Part shown: in pieces, positions 1 to 5,766 of the stretch
How positions within the stretch are numbered: the first letter of the stretch is position 1
Layout: each line of letters opens with the position of its first letter
Origin: Thermoplasmata archaeon
Lineage (GTDB): Archaea; Thermoplasmatota; Thermoplasmata; Lutacidiplasmatales; UBA184
Assembly (NCBI GenBank): GCA_022749905.1
Contig: JAKIWU010000080.1
Coordinates: 1-6,093, forward strand
Reading direction: 5' to 3'
DNA: 6,093 nt
The notes under the pieces: generated by a model
Database searches by the model: none
Seen by the model: the letters and a program-made list of their open reading frames with translations, nothing else
What the model was told of the DNA's origin: nothing
Position numbers and translations under genes: made by a program

Positions 1-523
1 AGGTCGTCACCTGGGCCAGCGGGATCCGCGTCAGGAGTCGTCGCATGTCCTCCAGCGACGAGACGTTCACGCCGCATTTTCCCACCTCCCCGAGCGCCTC
101 CGGGTCGTCGGCGTCGATCCCGTAGAGCGTGGGATCGTCGAACGCGATCGAGAGTCCGGACTCCCCGTGCTGGAGGAGGTAGCGGAACCGGGCGTTGGTA
201 TCTTCCGGGGTCCCGAACCCCGAGAACATCCGCATCGACCAGAGGCGACGCCGGTACATCGTCGGGTGGATCCCTCGCGTGTACGGATACTGCCCGGGGA
301 ATCCGATCCGGTCTTCGGCGCCGCCGTCGCCCGGGGTGTAGAGCCGGTCGATCGGGATGCCTCCGAGCGTCTCGAACCGCTCGCGCCGTTCCGGTGCGTG
401 GGAGAGCGCGGGGCGCAGGACCTCGGTCTCCCAGCGTTTGCGCTCCTCCGCGGCTGCTCCCCGGGTGGTGCCCTCACGGGAGGGCGCGCTGCGCGTCGGC
501 GCGGCGGGTCGGCTCGCGGCCAT
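1..523 (-). CDS. Methylmalonyl-CoA mutase large (catalytic) subunit, N-terminal part, cut by the window edge
   Basis: This is the N-terminal 174 residues of a coenzyme B12-dependent acyl-CoA mutase. The family interconverts (R)-methylmalonyl-CoA and succinyl-CoA in the cytosol. Visible signatures are GGIPIDRLYTP (54-64), the substrate-entry segment YPYTRGIHPTMYRRRLW (79-95), FGTPEDTNARFRYLL (103-117), GLSIAFDDPTLYG (123-135) and GEVGKCGVNVSSLEDM (145-160). Tyr90 in PTMY matches the tyrosine typical of methylmalonyl-CoA mutases, which argues against the isobutyryl- and hydroxyisobutyryl-CoA mutases. The first 25 or so residues are a low-complexity Ala/Arg/Pro stretch before the usual helix (RKRWETEVLRPAL). 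No other Met occurs before residue 89, and a TATA box lies about 26 bases upstream of the ATG, so this start is well supported. The gene has its own promoter, 86 bases after the methyltransferase stop. Asp130 replaces the usual hydrophobic residue of AFDLPT/AFDMPT. Archaeal enzymes usually carry the B12-binding domain on a separate small subunit, which is not visible here. Confidence 0.93.
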   Translation of the reverse strand, partial: MAASRPAAPTRSAPSREGTTRGAAAEERKRWETEVLRPALSHAPERRERFETLGGIPIDRLYTPGDGGAEDRIGFPGQYPYTRGIHPTMYRRRLWSMRMFSGFGTPEDTNARFRYLLQHGESGLSIAFDDPTLYGIDADDPEALGEVGKCGVNVSSLEDMRRLLTRIPLAQVTT

Positions 524-544
524 CGTCCTTGGAACCGAATCACG

Positions 545-552
545 CCATAAAA
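545..552 (-). promoter_or_regulatory. Archaeal TATA-box promoter of the mutase gene, probably leaderless
   Basis: On the minus strand the sequence reads TTTTATGG, preceded by GGGGACC, which could serve as a TFB recognition element. The centre of the T/A stretch is about 26 bases before the A of the mutase ATG at 523. That is the normal distance from an archaeal TATA box to the transcription start, so transcription should begin at or next to the start codon and give a leaderless mRNA. This agrees with the lack of a Shine-Dalgarno sequence before the ATG. It is the most A/T-rich spot of the gap. The spacing is seen in the sequence; promoter activity is inferred. Confidence 0.65.
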
Positions 553-556
553 GGTC

Positions 557-574
557 CCCGAGGAGACGCTCGGG
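557..574. repeat. Perfect 6-bp inverted repeat just upstream of the mutase TATA box
   Basis: CCCGAG at 557-562 and CTCGGG at 569-574 are perfectly complementary around a 6-base spacer. The dyad ends four bases from the TATA box of the mutase gene and lies 36 bases past the methyltransferase stop. It could be an operator, or a hairpin ending the upstream transcript, because the next bases on the minus strand include a short run of four T. The T run is short for a terminator. A chance dyad in GC-rich DNA is also possible. Confidence 0.35.
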
Positions 575-609
575 AGAGGAGCGGTCGATCGTTCCGAGCG
601 GTCCGGGAT

Positions 610-1374
610 TCAGGCGGGATGACCGACCCGGGGCGAGCTCTCCGGCACCCGCAGACCAACGAGGTCGGTTCCGGCCCGATGGAGGACCGGGACCCCAAGA
701 GCGCGCGCGAACCGGTCGAACGCCTTCCCGGTCCACTGTGTATTGTCGGCGAGCACCACGGAACCCGGATGCAGTCGCGCCCGGATGGTCGTGAGCTCAA
801 AGGTGAGGTGCGTCGGCGTGTGAAGGTCGTCGTGGAGGAACAAGCCGACCGAGGGCAACTCCTCGATGAGGGGCGGGAGGAGCTCTTGGGAGGGTCCGAT
901 CCTCAGGTCCCACCCCGACCGGAGTTTCTCGGGAACGGCCCACCCGCTCGACCGCTTCGGCGGCACACTCACGATCGACTCGCCCTTGCGCAGGGTGACC
1001 TCCCGCTGCTGGACCGGGAGATCGATCGAGTGCAGGGTTCCGGACCCGTTGTCCTGGAGTCCGAGGAGGAAGAGCGCGGAGGAGACGCCCGATGACACAC
1101 CGGCCTCCACGACATGGGCGGGACGAAGCAGGCGAGCGAGCGCGTAGAGCTCGAACGGGGCGGAGATCTGGGCGTAGAACTCCCGGCCCCCGCCGCGATG
1201 TTCCGCGCGGATGGCTTCGAGCTCGGTCTCGTGGCGAACGAGATCGAGCAGGACGCGGCGCACTTGCGCTGCCGTAGCGTCGGCGAGTTCCTCGACCCAG
1301 CGAACGTCCGGACGCGCGCGCTCGTCGCCGAGCGTCTTCACGAGGGCCTCGATGCGCCGGTCGAGGACGGCCAC
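610..1374 (-). CDS. Class I SAM-dependent methyltransferase (Methyltransf_24-like), substrate unknown
   Basis: A 254-residue Rossmann-fold methyltransferase. Motif I is VVEAGVSSGVSSALFL (88-103), whose glycines contact S-adenosylmethionine. Asp118 in LHSIDLP fits the acidic residue at the end of strand 2 that binds the ribose. Further on, GWDLRIGPSQELLPPL (154-169) precedes the strand-4 segment LFLHDDLHTPTHLTFEL (178-194) and SVVLADN (205-211), the pattern I associate with the HDSLHT...LLSDD type of this family. An N-terminal helical region (1-75) precedes the core. No signal peptide or membrane segment is seen, so it should be cytosolic. The start is a GTG 23 bases after the dph6 stop, with no ATG available and no clear Shine-Dalgarno; a second GTG at 1341 (residue 12) is an alternative. 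The tight spacing suggests co-transcription with purS-purL-dph6. The acceptor cannot be read from the sequence. It is not diphthine synthase Dph5, which belongs to a different methylase fold. Confidence 0.85.
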   Translation of the reverse strand: MAVLDRRIEALVKTLGDERARPDVRWVEELADATAAQVRRVLLDLVRHETELEAIRAEHRGGGREFYAQISAPFELYALARLLRPAHVVEAGVSSGVSSALFLLGLQDNGSGTLHSIDLPVQQREVTLRKGESIVSVPPKRSSGWAVPEKLRSGWDLRIGPSQELLPPLIEELPSVGLFLHDDLHTPTHLTFELTTIRARLHPGSVVLADNTQWTGKAFDRFARALGVPVLHRAGTDLVGLRVPESSPRVGHPA

Positions 1375-1397
1375 GAGGCGACCGACGCGGATGGTGA

Positions 1398-2108
1398 TTA
1401 ATCGGCTTCGGTTCGGTCGGGGCTTGACCCGCCATCCGTCCGCTTCTCGAGATGGGCGCGACGGACGTCGAGTCGGGCTGCGAGGCCGCGAACGACGGGC
1501 GCCCCTTCATCGAGAACGAGGCGGCGGTCGAAGAACGGAGCATCCACGACGAGGCTCTCGTACTCTCCCCCCTCGCCTGCGGGGTGCACCCCACGCCCGG
1601 TCCTAGCCGTCCGCTCGAGCTCCTCAAGGAGCCCGAGGTCGAGCCGACGACCGAGGAGCTCGGCGCCGAGCGGTTCGGCCGCGACCTGGACGATCCGGAT
1701 GTCGAGGCCGGCGGCGATCTCGTTCCGGACCACAGTGCCGGGGTCCTTGCCCCAGAGGGGAGCATAGAGGGGACGGCGGAGTTCGAAGGTCGTCCGTTGG
1801 AGTCGCCCCCACTGATACGACGATCCGATCGCCCCCGTCACGACGGGTCCGGTGCCTTCGGCGAGAGCGGCGTGCAGGGCCGTGGACTCGGACGCTTCCC
1901 CGGTTCCTCGGATCGGCACCTGTCTGCAACGCTTCCCCCAGGCTTCGGCCTGGAGCGTGACGAGCCCGAGGTTCGGCGTGTGGAAGAGGAAGGAGTCGAT
2001 GTCCTCGGGAACAAGGACGAGGAGCTCGTCGACGTGCCAGCCCTGCGCATCGGCGAGCGACGCGGCGTAGATCGAATCCTTCCCACCGGACACGAGTGCG
2101 GTGGCCAT
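1398..2108 (-). CDS. dph6: Diphthine--ammonia ligase (archaeal Dph6, ATP-pyrophosphatase fold)
   Basis: A 236-residue cytosolic enzyme of the Dph6 family. It carries out the last step of diphthamide synthesis on a histidine of elongation factor 2: ATP-dependent amidation of diphthine with ammonium. The N-terminal pyrophosphate-binding loop SGGKDS (7-12) marks the adenine-nucleotide alpha-hydrolase fold. Family signatures follow in the expected order: VTGAIGSSYQ (90-99), PLYAPLWGKDP (113-123), LLGRRLD (151-157) and VHPAGEGGEYESLVVDAPFF (174-193). Its length fits archaeal members, which lack the extra domains of the eukaryotic protein. I chose the ATG at 2108 because it places SGGKDS six residues from the start, as is usual; an open frame continues upstream but only overlaps purL out of frame. 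It starts 10 bases after the purL stop with only a weak ribosome site and ends 23 bases before the methyltransferase, so it is probably an operon member. The last 15 or so residues are charged and look disordered. Confidence 0.93.
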   Translation of the reverse strand: MATALVSGGKDSIYAASLADAQGWHVDELLVLVPEDIDSFLFHTPNLGLVTLQAEAWGKRCRQVPIRGTGEASESTALHAALAEGTGPVVTGAIGSSYQWGRLQRTTFELRRPLYAPLWGKDPGTVVRNEIAAGLDIRIVQVAAEPLGAELLGRRLDLGLLEELERTARTGRGVHPAGEGGEYESLVVDAPFFDRRLVLDEGAPVVRGLAARLDVRRAHLEKRTDGGSSPDRTEAD

Positions 2109-2118
2109 CGCCGCGGTC

Positions 2119-4449
2119 CTAGGAGATGGGGCCAGCGCGCCAGCGTGGATAGAGCGCGCCCAGGTCGATCCGAGCTCGCTCCTTGGAGCGCCAGAGGAGC
2201 GTCCCCCAGAGGTCGGGTCGCACCTCGCCGAACCGGACGAACGGTCGGCCCCGGAAGGCACGCTCGAAGTCGGAGGCTGAGGCCAAGGGGACTTCGACGA
2301 CCCAACGAGAGCCTCCTTCCGCGGCCAACGCGAGACCCGCTCCGCTGAGGCCCGTTGCGGCGAGATCGACCCGAAACCCGCAATTCCCCCCGGCCGCCAT
2401 CTCGAACAGGGTCGTCGCGAGTCCGCCGTCGGAAACGTCGTGCGCAGCGCGGACGAGGCCGCGTCGCCCTGCGCGGAGGAGGGTCTCGCCGAGCGCACGG
2501 AGCGCCTTCGGGTCGACGCGTGGGAGGGCAAGTCCCGTGCGTTTCGCTTGACGGGCGAACAGCGAGCCGCCGAGGTTCGCAGAGCTACGTCCCACGAGGT
2601 AGAGCGGATTCCCGGCCTCCTTGAGATCGGAGGTCACCGCGTATCGGAAGTCGTCGAGAAGCCCCGTCGCCATGAGCACGGGGGTGGGGGGGATCCCCGA
2701 GCCCTGCCCTCCGTTGTAGAAGCTCACGTTGCCCGACGGGATCGCGAAGCCGAGAGCGCGCGCGCCGTCGGCGAGACCCCGGACCACCTCCACGAAATCG
2801 TCGAGGACTTTCGGGTCTTCGGGGTTCCCGAAGTTGAGGCAGTTCGTGAACGCGTCCGGCCGGGCCCCGACAGCGTAGAGGTTTCGCGCGGCTTCCTCTA
2901 CCGTCCACACGGCCCCAGCCCGCGGCGCTTCGCGACAGGCCCAGGGTTGGCTCGCGACCGACACCGCGAGGGCGACCGCGCTCTCCGGACGCGGCACGAG
3001 GACGCTCGCGTCTCCGTGCGAGGGCGTCTCGGGTCGGCCGTGCAGCGGTTTCACGACCACACGTCCCTGCACCTCGTGGTCGTAGACTCGGAGGAGCGCT
3101 TCCCGCGAATTGGTCTCCGGGGAGAGGATCAGACGCTCGAACAACCCCGCGAGGTCTCCGTCGGGCACCTTGGGCGGACGTCGCGCCGTTCGCGCGCGCT
3201 TCGCGCGCGGGCGCAGGAGGAGAGGTGGGTCGACCCGGAAGGCGAGCGGGAGATCGCCGACGATCCTCCCCCCGAAATAGATCGATTCTTGGTGGCCGGA
3301 GGCAATTCGGCCGATCTCGCTCGCGGGAACATCGTACCGTCGGAAGATCTCGAGGAGCGGCCGCACGCGCTCGGGCCGGACCTCGAGGAGCATGCGCTCC
3401 TGCGACTCGGAGATCCAGATCTCCCAGGGCTTGAGGTCGGCCTCACGGAGAGGAACCCGGTCGAGGTGGACGACGAGCCCGAGCCCTCCCGCGTGGGCGA
3501 GTTCTCCGGATGCCGTGGCGAGGCCGCCCCCGCCGAGATCCTTCACCGACTCGACGAGCTCTCGGTCGAACGCCTCGAGACAGGCGTGGATGAGCGGCTC
3601 CTTCATGATCGGGTTGCCGAGTTGCACCTGGCCCCGGCTGCGCTCCGCGCTCGTCGCGTCGAGCTCCTGGGAGGCGAACGCAACCCCGCCGATCCCGTCC
3701 CGTGCGGTCAAGCCCCCGACGAGAACGAGATGGTTCCCCGGGGCCTGGGCGCGGTTCGGACGGAGACGGTGCGAGGGAAGGAACCCGATGCAGCCGACGT
3801 TCACGAGCGGGTTCCCCGCGTACGCGGGATCGAACGAGACGGATCCGGCCACTGTCGGGACTCCGACGCGGTTCCCGTAGTCCCGGATCCCCGCGACGAC
3901 ACCGGCCATGACGTAGCGCGGGCTGTGCCCCCCGCTCGGGATCTCCGAGGGGGTTGCATCGAGAGGGCCGAAGAAGAGCGGATCGGCGAGGGCGATCGGC
4001 TTCGCACCCACCGCGAGCACGTCGCGTAGGATCCCACCGATCCCGGTCGCGGCTCCGCCGTAGGGCTCGACCGCAGAGGGATGATTGTGCGATTCGATCC
4101 GGAGCGCGTACGCGAATCCGTCCTCGAAACGGAGAACGCCGGCGTCGCCGGTCCCAAGGACGCGAGCCTTGGGCGCGAGTCCCAGGAATCCTCGGCGCAG
4201 CCAGAGTTTCGAGCTCTTGTAGCTGCAGTGTTCGCTCCAACTCTGCGAGAGTCCGGCGAGCTCCACATCGGTGGGGTCCCGGACCGCAGTCCGGTAGTGC
4301 GCCCGGATCCGCCCCAGCTCTTCGGGGGTGAATCCGAACCCCGCGTCCCGCGCGATCCGCTCGAGATCGCGATCGGTCGCCCGTTGGATGGGGAAGGTCC
4401 GAACCTCGGGCGCCTGCCCACCGTCCAAGGTCCCGCTCGGAGGGCTCAT
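2119..4449 (-). CDS. purL: Phosphoribosylformylglycinamidine synthase subunit PurL
   Basis: The ATP-dependent catalytic subunit of FGAM synthetase, which converts formylglycinamide ribonucleotide to the amidine in de novo purine synthesis, using ammonia delivered by PurQ within a complex with PurS. The 776 residues match the stand-alone small PurL type. Two AIR-synthetase-like halves are visible. The first has WSEHCSYKSSK (71-81, catalytic His74), ESHNHPSAVEPYGGAATG (119-136), ADPLFFGPL (155-163), GNPIMKEPL (278-286), KDLGGGGLATASGE (303-316) and SESQERML (347-354). The second has NCLNFGNPEDP (536-546), PSGNVSFYN (571-579) and HDVSDGGLA (670-678). No key motif is missing. The ATG at 4449 sits four bases after the purS stop behind a good AGGTGA site, which fixes the start. 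The linker between the halves carries an Arg/Lys-rich run (about 412-427), longer and more basic than I would expect. No glutaminase domain is fused. Confidence 0.97.
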   Translation of the reverse strand: MSPPSGTLDGGQAPEVRTFPIQRATDRDLERIARDAGFGFTPEELGRIRAHYRTAVRDPTDVELAGLSQSWSEHCSYKSSKLWLRRGFLGLAPKARVLGTGDAGVLRFEDGFAYALRIESHNHPSAVEPYGGAATGIGGILRDVLAVGAKPIALADPLFFGPLDATPSEIPSGGHSPRYVMAGVVAGIRDYGNRVGVPTVAGSVSFDPAYAGNPLVNVGCIGFLPSHRLRPNRAQAPGNHLVLVGGLTARDGIGGVAFASQELDATSAERSRGQVQLGNPIMKEPLIHACLEAFDRELVESVKDLGGGGLATASGELAHAGGLGLVVHLDRVPLREADLKPWEIWISESQERMLLEVRPERVRPLLEIFRRYDVPASEIGRIASGHQESIYFGGRIVGDLPLAFRVDPPLLLRPRAKRARTARRPPKVPDGDLAGLFERLILSPETNSREALLRVYDHEVQGRVVVKPLHGRPETPSHGDASVLVPRPESAVALAVSVASQPWACREAPRAGAVWTVEEAARNLYAVGARPDAFTNCLNFGNPEDPKVLDDFVEVVRGLADGARALGFAIPSGNVSFYNGGQGSGIPPTPVLMATGLLDDFRYAVTSDLKEAGNPLYLVGRSSANLGGSLFARQAKRTGLALPRVDPKALRALGETLLRAGRRGLVRAAHDVSDGGLATTLFEMAAGGNCGFRVDLAATGLSGAGLALAAEGGSRWVVEVPLASASDFERAFRGRPFVRFGEVRPDLWGTLLWRSKERARIDLGALYPRWRAGPIS

Positions 4450-4453
4450 CGCC

Positions 4454-4459
4454 TCACCT
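4454..4459 (-). promoter_or_regulatory. Ribosome binding site of purL, overlapping the purS stop codon
   Basis: The minus strand reads AGGTGA, a perfect match to the core complementary to the 3' end of 16S rRNA, four bases before the purL ATG. Its last three bases are the TGA stop of purS, so translation of the two subunits is probably coupled. It is the only strong Shine-Dalgarno sequence I see in the window, and it decides the purL start. Confidence 0.75.
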
Positions 4460-4720
4460 GGCTGCGGGGGCCACCGTCACCCGGTGGATGACCGGGTTCG
4501 CGAGCAAACGATCGACGGCCCTGGCCGCGAGCCGTTCCGCCTCGGAGGCGTCCACGCCGTCGAACTGGATCCGGTAGACCCTCGCGGTCGTAACCTCCGC
4601 GACGTGCGGGATGCCGAGCAAGCCGAGCGATCTACGGACGCTGTCCGCCTCGGCGTCGAACACGCCCGGCTTCAGTTCCACGCGAACTTCGACGGTGGGG
4701 CGATCGCTCCCGGCTCCCAC
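4454..4720 (-). CDS. purS: Phosphoribosylformylglycinamidine synthase subunit PurS
   Basis: An 88-residue protein of the PurS family, the small bridging subunit that holds PurL and the glutaminase PurQ together and helps ammonia pass between them. Family features are VEVRVELKPGVFDAEADSV (10-28), a central strand with VYRIQFDG (48-55), and the conserved end LLANPVIHRVTV (72-83). The length is normal (about 80-90 residues) and the fold is a small alpha/beta ferredoxin-like unit. I use the GTG at 4720; no in-frame ATG lies nearby, and this start leaves a short tail before the first beta strand. A weak GGAAG precedes it. The stop lies four bases before purL. PurQ, the third component, is not next to it in this window. 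Confidence 0.94.
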   Translation of the reverse strand: MGAGSDRPTVEVRVELKPGVFDAEADSVRRSLGLLGIPHVAEVTTARVYRIQFDGVDASEAERLAARAVDRLLANPVIHRVTVAPAAR

Positions 4721-4737
4721 AGTTGTGCTTCCGGCCG

Positions 4738-4769
4738 AACGAACGGCGTCCCGCGGATAAGGGTTCGTT
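4738..4769. repeat. 7-bp inverted repeat flanking the purS TATA-like element
   Basis: AACGAAC at 4738-4744 and GTTCGTT at 4763-4769 are perfectly complementary around an 18-base spacer that contains most of the TATA-like element. CCGAAC occurs in the left arm region (4735-4740) and again at 4780-4785. The placement suits an operator controlling the purine genes. CGAAC is common in this GC-rich sequence, so chance is a real alternative. Confidence 0.3.
4755..4763 (-). promoter_or_regulatory. Possible TATA-like element upstream of purS
   Basis: The minus strand reads CCCTTATCC, the most A/T-like spot in the 102-base gap between the hydrolase stop and purS. Transcription starting about 26 bases downstream would leave a leader of about 13 bases before the purS GTG. 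The match to an archaeal TATA box is poor, and the purine genes could instead be read through from the hydrolase gene, so this is only a candidate. Confidence 0.3.
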
Positions 4770-4822
4770 GCGCGATTGACCGAACGGAGCGAGCCCGGGG
4801 CCGTGGAACGCGCGCGAGGTGC

Positions 4823-5671
4823 CTAGTGGGTCGAGCCTCGTTGCTGGAGGATGAAGTCGAGTCGCGCGAGGAAGCCCGTGAGCAGCTCCTCGAACTTGTC
4901 GGGTTGGGAGAGGTTCACGAAATGATCGGCCCCCTGCACCTGGACGTGGGTCGCATTCGCCGCGCCCGCCGCGAGGCGTTCGGCGATCCGGGCGAAGCCG
5001 GGAAAATCCTCGGTTCCCGTGATCGCGAGGAGCGGAGAGCTGAGGGCTGCGAGCCTGCGGAACGCCGGTGGCTCGAGCGCCATCTGCAGCGGATCGGATC
5101 GACGGAGCGCCGGTCCGAGGTTTTCCCGCGCGATGCCGATCAGCCACTTGCGCGTGGCACGATCGACCGCGGGAGCCCACAGATCGAGGAGCTGTTCGAG
5201 AGCGCGGTCGATCTCGTCCGCCTCGGCGAGCTTGGAGATCTCCTGATCCCGGTCGGCGAGATCCATCCACATCTGCTCCTCCCGTTCCCCGTCCGGGACG
5301 TACCCTGAGATCCCCGACGCGACGGCGACGAGCCCGTCGACCCGTTCGGGATGGAGCGTCGCGAAGTCGAGCGCCACGCGGCCGCCCTCGGAGAGCCCGA
5401 CGAGATAGGCGGTGGGGAGCTCGAGCTGGTCCATGAGGTGGCCCAAGTCGGCGGCGTCGTTGTACTCGTTCGTCGGTGCCGGAGAATGGCCGAAGCCCCG
5501 CCGGTCGTACCGCACGACAGTATAGTGTGCTGCAAGATGTTCGAACGCCCGTCCCCACATCCGCCGGTCGGCGATCCCCGCATGCAGGAAGACGATAGGT
5601 GAGCCTTCGCCCCGTCGTTCGAAGAAGAGACGGCCGGAGGGGATCTCGGCGTGACCCTCGCTGCTTGCCAC
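4823..5671 (-). CDS. Alpha/beta hydrolase with complete catalytic triad, substrate unknown
   Basis: A 282-residue single-domain alpha/beta hydrolase of the esterase/lactonase type. After the first strands (GRLFFERRGEGSPIVFLHAG, 13-32, with the oxyanion-hole HAG) come YDRRGFGHSP (55-64) and the nucleophile elbow VGLSEGG (91-97, Ser94). A helical cap is at about 120-205. The acid is Asp222 in AITGTEDFPGF and the base His250 in VQGADHFVNLSQP. The triad is intact, so it should be active. No signal peptide or membrane helix is seen. I prefer the GTG at 5671, which gives the usual dozen residues before the first strand and leaves room for divergent promoters. An in-frame ATG at 5752 would add 27 residues (MTAEGHLYAC...) but leave only 14 bases to the opposite gene; neither start has a clear Shine-Dalgarno. 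It ends 102 bases before purS and shows no functional link to it. The substrate cannot be told from the sequence. Confidence 0.9.
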   Translation of the reverse strand: MASSEGHAEIPSGRLFFERRGEGSPIVFLHAGIADRRMWGRAFEHLAAHYTVVRYDRRGFGHSPAPTNEYNDAADLGHLMDQLELPTAYLVGLSEGGRVALDFATLHPERVDGLVAVASGISGYVPDGEREEQMWMDLADRDQEISKLAEADEIDRALEQLLDLWAPAVDRATRKWLIGIARENLGPALRRSDPLQMALEPPAFRRLAALSSPLLAITGTEDFPGFARIAERLAAGAANATHVQVQGADHFVNLSQPDKFEELLTGFLARLDFILQQRGSTH

Positions 5672-5766
5672 GATCGCGACAGCCGGTACGGCTACTTCAG
5701 GGAGGGGGAACGCGACGCTTCGACAAGCGTAAAGGTGGCCCTCGGCAGTCATTCGCGGGGTTCGCG
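5672..5766. promoter_or_regulatory. Divergent promoter region between the hydrolase and acyl-CoA synthetase genes
   Basis: If the hydrolase starts at 5671, this 95-base gap must carry promoters in both directions. The only TATA-like spot is around 5728-5736 (GCGTAAAGG on plus, CCTTTACGC on minus). On the minus strand it would start transcription near 5706, about 35 bases before the GTG; on the plus strand near 5757, about 10 bases before the synthetase ATG. Neither is a good match, and the assignment is inferred from position. Confidence 0.35.
5715..5730. repeat. 16-bp dyad in the divergent gap, candidate operator
   Basis: ACGCTT (5715-5720) and AAGCGT (5725-5730) are perfect inverted copies around the four bases CGAC. 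The dyad ends 36 bases before the synthetase ATG, and its right arm overlaps the only TATA-like spot of the gap, a position where a bound regulator could act on both genes. A dyad of this size has a moderate chance of arising at random in a gap this long. Confidence 0.35.

Noticed and set aside
1375..1397. Possible promoter between dph6 and the methyltransferase
   Set aside because: The gap is only 23 bases with no TATA-like element at the right distance from the GTG; co-transcription with dph6 is simpler.
797..1765. 322-codon minus-strand open frame across dph6 and the methyltransferase
   Set aside because: It is out of frame with both recognisable genes, and its Arg/Ser/Pro-rich translation shows no domain.
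1452..2348. 298-codon open frame on the plus strand opposite dph6 and the end of purL
   Set aside because: Same reason: low-complexity composition, and the minus-strand Dph6 and PurL motifs account for the DNA.
2109..2531. Upstream extension of the dph6 frame (377 codons in all)
   Set aside because: The extra part overlaps purL in another frame, has a biased Arg/Ser composition and no motif; the SGGKDS loop normally lies within the first ten residues.
3274..3290. A/T-richer stretch around AAATAGATCGATTC inside purL
   Set aside because: It encodes conserved PurL sequence (ESIYFGG region), and no gene begins downstream on either strand.
2440..4029. 529-codon open frame on the plus strand opposite purL
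   Set aside because: Its translation is Arg/Glu/Asp-rich without any recognisable motif, and it lies wholly opposite a PurL gene with complete family motifs. Long antisense frames are expected in GC-rich DNA with G/C at third codon positions.
5515..5530. TATA-like stretch (ACTATACT on the minus strand) inside the hydrolase gene
   Set aside because: It encodes part of the conserved HYTVVRYD strand and no start codon lies at a suitable distance downstream.
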